A stretch of 64,000 nt of DNA from Hahella sp. CCB-MM4 (GTDB lineage Bacteria > Pseudomonadota > Gammaproteobacteria > Pseudomonadales > Oleiphilaceae), in assembly GCF_002260525.1 (NCBI RefSeq), contig NZ_MRYI01000002.1:310001-374000 (forward strand), given 5' to 3'. The notes below the pieces were generated by a model. That model was not told where the DNA came from. It was given only the letters and a program-made list of their open reading frames with translations, and did no database searches. Below, piece after piece: positions 53,202 to 61,838 of the stretch. Both the position numbers and the translations under genes were made by a program. Numbering within the stretch: position 1 is the stretch's first letter; every line of letters starts with the position of its first letter.

Positions 53202-54038
53202 TTAGAAACCAATGGCCTCTTTAGCTTTATCCTCCAAGTGGTCCTTAACGGCGTCTTTCACCTGCCCTACGACATCTGGACGCTGACCATCAAAGACACT
53301 TTCAACTGCATTACCAGCAATTGCACCAGCTTTTTCTCCAGCCATCTTGCCGAATTTATCTTTTGCCTCGTTGATTGCAGTTTCCTTGAGGTCACCCAGC
53401 TCCCGGGCCAAGTTGCCTACCTCAGCAACCCCCATGGTCTTGCCAATAGTTTCCATTGCCTTGGTGGTCGCATCAAAGGCATCCAATTGCTTACCAAATC
53501 CAGCCTGCACACCGAGTTTTGCCAGATCGGTCATTTCTTTAGACAACCCCAGATTATCAATGGCATCCATCGAAAAACCGAGCGCCATATCCATGGCAAC
53601 CTGCCCCATCATCGACTTACCAAGAGCAGCCAGAGACCCTACAGGACTACCGGTTAAAACTCCCGTCAAAGCCACTTCAGTTACTTTCTCAACGACTGCT
53701 CCGATAGCCTCGCCCAGGGCTTTGCTTCCGGTCAAGTCCGTAACGGCCTCTGCCACTGCAGCCCCTACTGCTGCCGCCGCTTTACCAATAGCATCAGTAA
53801 CAGCATCGATCGCATCTTTGACGGCTTCTGCCACACTGGAAGGAGAAGCGGTATTTGCCGCTGCAGCAGCTTCGGCCGCCTCATTGGCAGCATCGTTAGC
53901 GCCAGTACCGGTACCCGAACCGACACCACCTACACCCGCATCGCCCATTCCACTATCATGGCCACCATCGTTTCCACCGACACCTCCACCTGCTCCACCA
54001 GCGCCGCCGGCACCGCCAACTCCACCTGCCCCATCCAT
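53202..54038 (-). CDS. Gly/Ala-rich candidate T3SS translocator or harpin-like protein
   Basis: 278 aa. Residues 1-45 are almost only Gly, Ala, Asp and Val (GAGGVGGAGGAGGAGGGVGG). An Ala-rich helical stretch follows (EAAEAAAAANTAS ... AIGKAAAAVGAAVAEAV), then moderately hydrophobic helices (VALTGVLTGSPVGSLAALGK) and a Lys/Asp-rich end. There is no Cys and no Sec signal. The hydrophobic helices would suit a pore-forming translocator, which the visible T3SS otherwise lacks. T3SS box J lies upstream. No family recognised. Confidence 0.68.
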   Translation of the reverse strand: MDGAGGVGGAGGAGGAGGGVGGNDGGHDSGMGDAGVGGVGSGTGTGANDAANEAAEAAAAANTASPSSVAEAVKDAIDAVTDAIGKAAAAVGAAVAEAVTDLTGSKALGEAIGAVVEKVTEVALTGVLTGSPVGSLAALGKSMMGQVAMDMALGFSMDAIDNLGLSKEMTDLAKLGVQAGFGKQLDAFDATTKAMETIGKTMGVAEVGNLARELGDLKETAINEAKDKFGKMAGEKAGAIAGNAVESVFDGQRPDVVGQVKDAVKDHLEDKAKEAIGF

Positions 54039-54225
54039 AATAATCTCCTCTTATTTACATCACATTTGATCGACTTCGATTCTCACGAAGCTCATTACTA
54101 TCAGGTTGGTGATTCATTCGATATCAACTGATCAGCACTAACAACTCATCAGCGCTATAGCACAAACCACACAAAAGGTCGCAAGAAGTGTGACGTGTTA
54201 ATTGCAGGCTTACTATTAGGTCCAT

Positions 54226-54246
54226 CCCCAGCTAGTGCTTGCCCTA
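54226..54246 (-). promoter_or_regulatory. T3SS box J
   Basis: On the minus strand TAGGG-CAAG-CACTA-GC-TGGGG: three half-sites, two with single changes, preceded by GCTCC as in box H. It is 188 nt upstream of the start at 54038. Confidence 0.7.
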
Positions 54247-54289
54247 GGAGCATTGAAAATCAGGATATTAAATCCTCCCACCCCTTATC

Positions 54290-54309
54290 AGGGTCAGCCC
54301 TAGCTAGGG
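54290..54309 (+). promoter_or_regulatory. T3SS box G
   Basis: AGGG-TCAG-CCCTAGCTAGGG followed by AACGCACCGATAG. It shares the 20-base string GCCCTAGCTAGGGAACGCAC with box F. It ends exactly 133 nt before the DUF1521 gene ATG. Confidence 0.8.
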
Positions 54310-54441
54310 AACGCACCGATAGGAATAGGCCCCTCTTCACTGTGAAATAACGGGAGCTTTGCCAGCATAAGTCGATACACATTCAGCGATGATTAAGTGA
54401 CTTTTAATATCAAAGGGACTAGTTAGAACAGGAGCCAAAAG

Positions 54442-56037
54442 ATGAGCGGTTTGTTTAATATTGCTAGAGAATCAATGGCTAACGCCAGCTTTAATAATGA
54501 AGTTAAAGGAATCATGAATGATACCTTTGGTAAGAATAAGAATGAGGTGATGGATGCACTGAGTTCTGTTGACTTGAGTTCGCTCTCCAAAACTGAGCGG
54601 ACAGCCATTCTGACCACGTTGAAGGAAATGGCAGGGGATCACTACATCCGCAAACAGGACGCCGGTACTCTATCAGAGATGATCAAATCCTTCGGTGAAG
54701 AGCACCCTATATTTACCCTTTTTGGGCAGGGATTTGGTGACAAAGCCGGCTTTAAACTCGGCGGTTCATCCATTGAAAATGCGGCAAAGAACCCCGCCAG
54801 TTTTGATAAAGCAGCAGATAAAGCACTTGATAAAGCCGAAGGCTGGAACTCCGCCATGGTTGAATGCGCACTTAGCGCCGTCGACAGCGCCAGCCTTTCA
54901 ATCAAGGAGCGTAGCGCGATCCTCACGACATTAAAGTCTTTTACGGGTGACGCCCAGCTCAGTGGCTCAGAAACCCGTGCGATTCTGGACATGATTAGCC
55001 AGTTTGACGATAAAGGAAAAGGTTGTATTAACAACTTCTGGCCATTTCCCCAAATCAACTGCGATAAAATGCAGGGCAACCCATTATTGAATTGCATAAT
55101 GGGGATTGCTGCAGGCGGTTGCTACCAACCTTCTCCAGGGGGGTGTTTTCCCAGTCCTGACGCGATTTTCTCAAATCGTATTGAAGGTATGCTGGATAAC
55201 TGCCAGCCAAGCTTCAACCGTGATGCGCTATCCGGTGCTTTCCAGAATGCCGATCTGTCCAAGCTGGATTCCGGGGAACGTCAGGAGTTGATGAGCATGG
55301 TGAGTCTGGCTACCTGCGACGGTAGAATCAGCCGCTGTGAGGCTCATGCCATCTATGATGCTCTTCAACAGGCACAGCAACCCGATTGCCCTTGCCCTCA
55401 TTTCCCAAACCCAGTTGAAACCAACAACTGGAGCGTTCAACAGGACGGCAGCAAGGCGGAGATCGATCTTGGTTCACACACACTGAGCCTTAACGAAAAA
55501 CATTCTGAAATCTGGATCACCAACAAGGAAACGGGAGAAAAGTCCCGTATTTGGGGCGACCCTCATTTCGATGTTGACGGCGACGGCAAAACAGATATGG
55601 ATTTTTGGGGAACCCTCACCCTCAACCTTGAAGGTGGCACCAAAATCACCATCAATACCACGCCCTATGCCAAGAACGAAAAGATGACTCTATCCAGTCA
55701 ATTAACCATTACAAATGGTAATGACTCCATCGTTGTCAAAGGACTTGATCAGAACAAGATTGGCGATATGAGCATCGAGCAAGGTAAAGCAGGCACTCTG
55801 TTGGATACCTTTACCGGAGACGGTCTGAGCCTTTATGAGAATACCGAAGGAAAAGGCTGGATGGTGATGGATGGACTTAACCTCAGAGAGGTTACTCAGC
55901 AGGATCTGAATGCAACCAAAGGAGCACAAAGCGACTTCAGCATTGCTGAAGGGTTAAAAGCAATGTTTACGTTGAATATCTTTGCCTCTATGCCATTGCT
56001 GAGCCTTCTGAACGGCATGTTTGGCGATCAAAATTAA
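54442..56037 (+). CDS. DUF1521 (metal-induced autocleavage) T3SS effector, NopE-like
   Basis: 531 aa; AGGAG lies 7 nt upstream. Residues 36-84, 139-188 and 261-309 are three diverged copies of a helical unit of about 50 residues (SVDLSSLSKTERTAILTTLK; AVDSASLSIKERSAILTTLK; NADLSKLDSGERQELMSMVS). A Cys/Pro-rich linker (about 195-245) separates units 2 and 3. The DUF1521 domain (about 328-500) has the cleavage motif WGDPHFDVDGDGK. In Bradyrhizobium NopE1 and a Vibrio coralliilyticus protein this domain cuts itself at GD/PH when calcium is present; here that is Asp373-Pro374. No Sec signal. Box G upstream fits T3SS-dependent export. Confidence 0.9.
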   Translation: MSGLFNIARESMANASFNNEVKGIMNDTFGKNKNEVMDALSSVDLSSLSKTERTAILTTLKEMAGDHYIRKQDAGTLSEMIKSFGEEHPIFTLFGQGFGDKAGFKLGGSSIENAAKNPASFDKAADKALDKAEGWNSAMVECALSAVDSASLSIKERSAILTTLKSFTGDAQLSGSETRAILDMISQFDDKGKGCINNFWPFPQINCDKMQGNPLLNCIMGIAAGGCYQPSPGGCFPSPDAIFSNRIEGMLDNCQPSFNRDALSGAFQNADLSKLDSGERQELMSMVSLATCDGRISRCEAHAIYDALQQAQQPDCPCPHFPNPVETNNWSVQQDGSKAEIDLGSHTLSLNEKHSEIWITNKETGEKSRIWGDPHFDVDGDGKTDMDFWGTLTLNLEGGTKITINTTPYAKNEKMTLSSQLTITNGNDSIVVKGLDQNKIGDMSIEQGKAGTLLDTFTGDGLSLYENTEGKGWMVMDGLNLREVTQQDLNATKGAQSDFSIAEGLKAMFTLNIFASMPLLSLLNGMFGDQN

Positions 56038-56083
56038 GCTGGTGAGCAAGTACAGCTTAGATCAGAGATGAGCTTCTACATAT

Positions 56084-56113
56084 AGATCCGTTCCGGCCTT
56101 CCGGAACGGATCT
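56084..56113. terminator. Bidirectional terminator
   Basis: A perfect 13-bp stem AGATCCGTTCCGG/CCGGAACGGATCT with loop CCTT lies between the convergent DUF1521 and MFS genes. It marks the right border of the T3SS island. Confidence 0.85.
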
Positions 56114-56126
56114 ATTACATTTTAAC

Positions 56127-57479
56127 TTAGTCTTCCCTGGTTCTTTCCGCTACTTCGTCTCCATCTTTGGATGGCGCCGCCACCTCTTGGTCCGCATTCT
56201 CTGACTCATCATGACTGGCCATGGTTGTTTCGATTTCCGGGTCACCCCTTGGATCCATTTCAGCAATCAATGGAGATGTCGGCACTGTAGCGGTAAAAGT
56301 GTTATGCGCTTCAATTGGAACTGGGCTTCTGACCGTTCTACGCCACAGAAGGTAAACAACGATCAACGCTGAAACCGTCGTAAAATACACGAAAACTCCC
56401 ATCGGGCCGCGAACAGACATAAACCAGGGAGCAAGCATTGGTCCGATCATCGCGCCTAGGCTGTAACTTAACAAAACGCCCTGATTCCCATTGATAACCT
56501 GCTCAGGAGGCAGCTCATCACATGCATGGCTGAGACTGATCGGGTAAATCGAAAACATGACACCCCCGAACAGAAATATAAATACGGCCGTCATCCATTG
56601 ATTATCGATGGCATTCATCCAGATAAACGCCGTAGCCAAGACCATCGTTAGTCCGAATAGAAAGGCGATCACCATACGCCGATCATATCGGTCAGAGATG
56701 CGTCCAAGGGGATACTGCATACACATACCCCCAACAATAACGACCGCCATCATATTGGCGGTGTCTCCGACATCGTACCCGACGGAAGAAAAGAACAGAG
56801 GCAACAGTCCGTAGACCACCCCCAACAGCAGGCCACCGCAAAAACTAGCCATTACCCCGGACGGAGTAAGCTTAAACAGCCTCTTAAAAGGCAGCCTGCC
56901 ATGATCTTCAATCTCAGGTAACTGACTTTTCAGAAGCGAAAGAGGAATGACCGAGAGCGACGCTGCCAGTGCCGCAAGAGCGAATGGGATCAACATCATG
57001 ATATCCACCCACTTGAGAATCATCTGCCCTCCAGCCATGGCAGCATAGAGAAGGACCATATAGACACCCAGAACCTGGCCGCGAACTTTGGCGGAAGTGG
57101 ACGCCATTAACCACGATTCAATCACGACAAAGAGTCCACCTGTCGCGAAACCACCGATCAATCTCAGGAATAGCCAAAACTCCGGATACACTGCCAGTCC
57201 GAACAGCAGAGACGTACTCGCCAATATCGATGCATAAGCAGCATAGGCCCTGATGTGTCCCACCCCAAGAATTAACTTGGTATTAATGAACGTTCCGGCA
57301 ATCAAGCCGGCAAAATAGGCGGCAGAAACAAAACCAATCCATTGAGGGGACACTTCTTCCGCCGATAGACGGACAGTGACAAGAGTACTCAGCAAGCCAT
57401 GACCAACGGAATAGGTCACCAAGCTGATCAGCGGTGCGACAATACCGAAAATAGACGATTTGAGAGGGGCTGGCGACAT
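56127..57479 (-). CDS. MFS transporter (YcaD-like)
   Basis: 450 aa with 12 predicted membrane segments. MFS motifs are GFVSAAYFAGLIAGTFI in the first half and GRISDRYDRRMVIAF between TM8 and TM9. The last 60 residues are a hydrophilic acidic tail. Substrate unknown. Not linked to the T3SS. Confidence 0.88.
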   Translation of the reverse strand: MSPAPLKSSIFGIVAPLISLVTYSVGHGLLSTLVTVRLSAEEVSPQWIGFVSAAYFAGLIAGTFINTKLILGVGHIRAYAAYASILASTSLLFGLAVYPEFWLFLRLIGGFATGGLFVVIESWLMASTSAKVRGQVLGVYMVLLYAAMAGGQMILKWVDIMMLIPFALAALAASLSVIPLSLLKSQLPEIEDHGRLPFKRLFKLTPSGVMASFCGGLLLGVVYGLLPLFFSSVGYDVGDTANMMAVVIVGGMCMQYPLGRISDRYDRRMVIAFLFGLTMVLATAFIWMNAIDNQWMTAVFIFLFGGVMFSIYPISLSHACDELPPEQVINGNQGVLLSYSLGAMIGPMLAPWFMSVRGPMGVFVYFTTVSALIVVYLLWRRTVRSPVPIEAHNTFTATVPTSPLIAEMDPRGDPEIETTMASHDESENADQEVAAPSKDGDEVAERTRED

Positions 57480-57554
57480 GAAATCCTTACATCAAATAAA
57501 CTACATTTAACCTACCTACTGTAGTCGCCATTTTTGAGTTTGAAAACCCCGTAA

Positions 57555-57586
57555 ATGCACGGAGACGCATCACCGTTTCCGTGCAT
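57555..57586 (-). terminator. Terminator of the putrescine operon
   Basis: A 9-bp stem ATGCACGGA/TCCGTGCAT lies just after the potI stop, with GGGGTTTTC following on the minus strand. Confidence 0.65.
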
Positions 57587-57597
57587 CATTAAGACCT

Positions 57598-58428
57598 TTA
57601 ATGGGTCTGCCGACTTTGCTCCAGCCTGCGGGTAAAATACCAGCTTCCAAACGCTACCAGGGACACCAACACAATGATAATGGTAGCCAGTGCGTTGATT
57701 TTCGGCGTAACACCGAGCCTGACGGATGAGAAGACTTCAATCGGCAGAGTCGTCGCCCCCGGGCCGGTGACGAAACTTGCAATAACGACATCGTCCAGAG
57801 ACAAGGTAAAAGACAGCAACCAGGCAGACAATACAGCGGGAGATATAATAGGCAAAGTTACCTTCAGGAAAGCTCTTACCGGCGTAGCTCCCAAGTCAAG
57901 CGCAGCTTCTTCCAGGCTCTGATCCATTTCCCGCAGTCGCGAGCTGATAACCACCGTTGAATAGGCAAGACAGAACGTCGTATGCGCAATCCATACCGTC
58001 AACAATCCCCTTTCCGCCGGCCAACCGACAATTTGTGCCATGGCGACAAACAGCAGCAGCATGGATAGGCCAATAATGACATCCGGCATAACCAGAGGTG
58101 CGGTAATCATTCCTGAAAACAACATTCGCCCCCGAAACTTGTGGAACCGAACGATGACAATTGACGCAAACAGTCCCAATACCACCGCCGCCGAGGCAGA
58201 GTAAAATGCTACTTCCAGGGACCTCATGACAGCACTCATCAGCTGCTGGTCATCAAACAACTCAACGTACCATTTTACTGACCAGCCTGACCAAACTGTG
58301 ACCAGTCGGGATTCGTTAAATGAATAGACAATCAGTACCAGCATCGGAGCATACAGAAAGAAGATTCCAAGCCAGAATACGCCGTTGCTCAGGCTAAAAC
58401 GTTTACCTTTGGCTGTTTCTTCAATCAT
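57598..58428 (-). CDS. potI: Putrescine ABC transporter permease PotI
   Basis: 276 aa with six membrane helices and the permease EAA loop (LEEAALDLGATPVRAFLKVT, then LPIISPA) that contacts the ATPase. It overlaps potH by 4 nt. Homologous to SpuH/PotI. Confidence 0.93.
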   Translation of the reverse strand: MIEETAKGKRFSLSNGVFWLGIFFLYAPMLVLIVYSFNESRLVTVWSGWSVKWYVELFDDQQLMSAVMRSLEVAFYSASAAVVLGLFASIVIVRFHKFRGRMLFSGMITAPLVMPDVIIGLSMLLLFVAMAQIVGWPAERGLLTVWIAHTTFCLAYSTVVISSRLREMDQSLEEAALDLGATPVRAFLKVTLPIISPAVLSAWLLSFTLSLDDVVIASFVTGPGATTLPIEVFSSVRLGVTPKINALATIIIVLVSLVAFGSWYFTRRLEQSRQTH

Positions 58429-59327
58429 GACTGGCTCTCCTTGTTCTGATAGCGGTGGAACAGGGCAATCGGAATAATCAGGATTCCAATCATGATGGTC
58501 GCCAGGGCTGAGGCCACCGGCCAGTCGCGGTTATTAAAGAACTCCTGCCATAAGACTTTACCGATCATGATGCTTTCCGTTCCCCCAAGGAGCTCAGGAA
58601 TAACGTACTCCCCGACGACCGGAATAAACACCAACATGGAACCGGCGATAATTCCATTCTTTGACAGTGGTAGCGTGATCTTGAAGAAACTTCCCCACTT
58701 TCGGGCTCCCAGGTCATAAGCGGCCTCAATTAGCGTCAGGTCATGCTTCACCAGGTTGGCGTATAGAGGCAATACCATGAACGGCAAATAGGAATAAACA
58801 ATGCCCACATAGACTGCAAAGTTGGTATTCAGCATCTGGATAGGTTCGTCCACGATACCTGCCCACATCAATACACCGTTAATAATGCCGTTATTCTTGA
58901 GCAAGCCCATCCAGGCATAAACGCGGATGAGAAAAGAAGTCCAACTGGGTAAGAGCACCAAGAGCAGCCATGTGGTTTGCAGGTGCGGGGGAGCTTTGGC
59001 GATGGCATAGGCCATGGGGTATCCGAGTATCAGGCAGAATAACGTCGAAAAGAACGCCATCTTGATAGAGTTCCAATAGGCCACCACATAAAGCTCATCT
59101 CCCGTGAGCCAGATGTAATTGGCAAAACTCAACGTGATACTCAGGGCATCCTCGGTCCACTGGAACATCGAGGAGTATGGAGGAATAGCCAGCTCTGCCT
59201 CGGCAAAAGAAATCTTTAGTACAAAAATAAAGGGCAGCAGGAAGAAAATCAGGAGCCATAAATAAGGGCCGCTAATAATCCAGCGTTTTCCTCCCGGCAA
59301 CATACGTGATAGATCCAGTTTACTCAT
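58425..59327 (-). CDS. potH: Putrescine ABC transporter permease PotH
   Basis: 300 aa from the ATG at 59327, chosen over a TTG at 59366 inside potG. It has six helices and an EAA loop (LIEAAYDLGARKWGSFFKIT, then LPLSKNG). Partner of PotI. Confidence 0.92.
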   Translation of the reverse strand: MSKLDLSRMLPGGKRWIISGPYLWLLIFFLLPFIFVLKISFAEAELAIPPYSSMFQWTEDALSITLSFANYIWLTGDELYVVAYWNSIKMAFFSTLFCLILGYPMAYAIAKAPPHLQTTWLLLVLLPSWTSFLIRVYAWMGLLKNNGIINGVLMWAGIVDEPIQMLNTNFAVYVGIVYSYLPFMVLPLYANLVKHDLTLIEAAYDLGARKWGSFFKITLPLSKNGIIAGSMLVFIPVVGEYVIPELLGGTESIMIGKVLWQEFFNNRDWPVASALATIMIGILIIPIALFHRYQNKESQS

Positions 59328-59346
59328 AGCGACGATACCGTTTCGG

Positions 59347-60486
59347 TTAAGAACGCAATACAACACCGCTATCGGCGGCCCAATGAATGTAGACAGGATC
59401 TTCCCATGTCGGACGCTCAGCCCGTCTAACGGTGTTCGCCAGGAAGCACTGCACTACCTTGCCACTGGCAAGCTCCACGTAATAGACAGTGTGACCACCT
59501 AAATAGGCAATATCATGCACCTTGCCCTTGGACCAGTTGAATTCCTGATCCGGTTTGTCGACAGTCATCAGCGTTTTTTCAGGGCGCAAAGCAAACAACA
59601 TTTTGCGCTCGTCGATCCCACTACTCACACCATGGCCGATGTAGATCAGGGCATCCAGATCCGGTGAGTTGAGGGTCATATGATCTTCCTCGTCATCCTG
59701 GATGCTGCCCTCAAATATATTCACCGACCCGATAAATTCAGCCACCATGCGGCTGGTTGGGCTCTCATAGACATCCACTGGCGATCCCACCTGCTGGATG
59801 AAACCTTCATCCATGATGGCAATACGGTCCGCCATGGTCATCGCCTCTTCCTGATCGTGGGTTACCATGACACAGGTCACCCCCACATTTTCAAGAATGT
59901 CCACCACTTCAAGCTGCATTTCAGTACGCAGTTTCTTATCCAGGGCTCCCATGGGCTCGTCCAACAGCAACAGTTTCGGCTGTTTGGCCAGGCTTCGGGC
60001 CAGGGCAACACGCTGGCGCTGACCGCCAGACAACTGATGAGGCTTGCGGCGGGCATATTTTTCCATGTGCACCAGCTTCAACATCCGCTCTACACGTTCC
60101 CTGATCTCATCTTTGGGGAGTTTGTCCTGTTTCAGACCAAAGGCCAGATTCTGCTCAACGGTCATATGAGGAAACAGCGCATAAGACTGAAACATCATAT
60201 TGATGGTGCGCTGATAGGGAGGTAGTCGGGTGATATCGGCGCCGTCCAGAATAATATTGCCTTGGGTCGGCTGCTCAAATCCTGCCAACATTCTAAGTAA
60301 AGTGGATTTACCCGAACCGGAAGCTCCCAACAAGGCAAAGATCTCACCTTTACGGATATCCAGGGATACGTTGTCTACCGCAAGAGCTTCATCATAGTAT
60401 TTGGTGATATTACGGATACTCAGCAGAGTTTCATGTTCTGCTTCATTCACCTTTTGATTCTTGCGGGCACCGGCTGCGATGGCCAT
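59347..60486 (-). CDS. potG: Putrescine ABC transporter ATPase PotG
   Basis: 379 aa. Walker A is GASGSGKST, the signature is LSGGQRQRVALARS, Walker B is LLLLDEPMGALD, and the switch His is in VMVTHDQEEA. A C-terminal TOBE domain (about 290-375) follows. It powers putrescine uptake. Confidence 0.95.
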   Translation of the reverse strand: MAIAAGARKNQKVNEAEHETLLSIRNITKYYDEALAVDNVSLDIRKGEIFALLGASGSGKSTLLRMLAGFEQPTQGNIILDGADITRLPPYQRTINMMFQSYALFPHMTVEQNLAFGLKQDKLPKDEIRERVERMLKLVHMEKYARRKPHQLSGGQRQRVALARSLAKQPKLLLLDEPMGALDKKLRTEMQLEVVDILENVGVTCVMVTHDQEEAMTMADRIAIMDEGFIQQVGSPVDVYESPTSRMVAEFIGSVNIFEGSIQDDEEDHMTLNSPDLDALIYIGHGVSSGIDERKMLFALRPEKTLMTVDKPDQEFNWSKGKVHDIAYLGGHTVYYVELASGKVVQCFLANTVRRAERPTWEDPVYIHWAADSGVVLRS

Positions 60487-60566
60487 CAGAACTCCCCATT
60501 ATTTTTTCATTTGAACAGCTATGTCGTTTGAACAGCGTGATTTTAAAACTGAAACTCTGTGGCCAG

Positions 60567-60591
60567 TCTGCGGGGGAGGAACCCCCGCAGA
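60567..60591 (-). terminator. Intercistronic hairpin between potF and potG
   Basis: A perfect 10-bp GC-rich stem TCTGCGGGGG/CCCCCGCAGA with no T-tract lies in the 142-nt gap after potF. It probably stabilises or partly terminates transcripts so that the binding protein is made in excess. Confidence 0.65.
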
Positions 60592-60628
60592 TTTACCCAG
60601 ATATCAATACAATTGATAAGTTGAGATT

Positions 60629-61726
60629 TTATTGACCAGACTTGATCTTGGTCCAGGTACGGCTCATCAACCTTTCGATCTTGTTGGGAAGTACCGCAAA
60701 GGTGAACAGTTCAGTCCCAGCAGGTGGGAAGATGCCTGGATCGTCCAGAATTTCCTTGTCGATATATTCCCTCGCAGCCTTGTTAGGGTTGCCGTACCAG
60801 ACATAGTTGGTGATGTTCGCAGAAACCTTGGGATCCAGAATGTAGTTAATGAAGATGTGTGCTTCTTCAACATTCTTGGCATCCTTGGGGATATTCATCA
60901 TATCAGACCACATGGCGGTTCCCTCTTTCGGGATGAAGTATGCCACCTCTACACCATTTTCCGCCTCTTCAGCACGAGCTGCCGCCTGGAAGATATCACC
61001 AGACCAACCGATGGCCACACAAATATCTCCGTTCGCCAGATCGGATATATAGCGTGAGCTATGGAAGTAGGTGATATAAGGGCGAAGACTCAACATCAGC
61101 TCCTCGGCTTTATCATAGTCGCCGGGTTTCAGGCTATTTGGATCAAGCTCGAGATATTGCAGCACTAACGGCAGGATTTCACTGGCGGAATCCAGCACGG
61201 ATACACCGCAGGAACTCAGCTTCTTCAGATTTTCCGGCTTGAACACCATATCCCAACTACCGATCAGGGTGTCTGCGTCCTCTCCCAGCACTTCGGCTAC
61301 TTTGGCGACATTGTAACCAACGCCGGTGGTTCCCCACTCGTAGGGAACACCATATTGGTTTCCGTCATCATAGTTGTTCAGGCTTTTCAGGAGTTCCGGA
61401 TCCAGGTTCTTCCAGTTCGGAATTTTTGACTTATCCAGTTTCTGATAAGCTCCGGCTTTAATATGACGAGCCATGTAGTCGCTGGTCGGCACCACAACGT
61501 CATATCCGGATTGACCGGACAGAACCTTGGCTTCCAGCACTTCATTGGAATCGAACACGTCATACACCACTTTAATCCCTGTCTCCTTCTCAAAGTTGGC
61601 CAGGGTATCTTCGGCTATGTAGTCCGACCAGTTATAAACACGAACTTCGCGCGCTTCGGCAGTTAAGCCGGTGGTCATTGCTGCGACAAGAGCCGTGACT
61701 GCGATAGGTTTGTTGAGCTTGTTCAT
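60629..61726 (-). CDS. potF: Periplasmic putrescine-binding protein PotF/SpuD-like
   Basis: 365 aa. The signal peptide ends near GLTAEA. The mature start VRVYNWSDYIAEDTLANFEK is the PotF/SpuD signature; YDVVVPTSDYMARH and VPYEWGTTGVGYN also match. Putrescine or spermidine preference cannot be read safely. Confidence 0.93.
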   Translation of the reverse strand: MNKLNKPIAVTALVAAMTTGLTAEAREVRVYNWSDYIAEDTLANFEKETGIKVVYDVFDSNEVLEAKVLSGQSGYDVVVPTSDYMARHIKAGAYQKLDKSKIPNWKNLDPELLKSLNNYDDGNQYGVPYEWGTTGVGYNVAKVAEVLGEDADTLIGSWDMVFKPENLKKLSSCGVSVLDSASEILPLVLQYLELDPNSLKPGDYDKAEELMLSLRPYITYFHSSRYISDLANGDICVAIGWSGDIFQAAARAEEAENGVEVAYFIPKEGTAMWSDMMNIPKDAKNVEEAHIFINYILDPKVSANITNYVWYGNPNKAAREYIDKEILDDPGIFPPAGTELFTFAVLPNKIERLMSRTWTKIKSGQ

Positions 61727-61838
61727 AAGGGTTTTACACTCCTCCGAGTTTCATCCGTACTGCTCTCAGGTCTAACGCCTGAACTAATTAAGTGTCGTTT
61801 AAACCGGGTTCACATCTTACCTGTTCACACAGTGATTA

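Larger units (their letters stand above)
54039..54441. promoter_or_regulatory. Divergent control region with two T3SS boxes
   Basis: 403 bp between the Gly/Ala-rich gene (minus) and the DUF1521 gene (plus). Box J faces left and box G faces right. No gene seen. Confidence 0.6.

Noticed and set aside
47871-54320. HrpL-type hrp box (GGAACC-N16-CCAC) near GGGAACGCACC of boxes F and G
   Set aside because: GGGAACGCACC has no CCAC at the required spacing, boxes D, H and J lack the GGAAC part, and no HrpL-like sigma factor gene is present.
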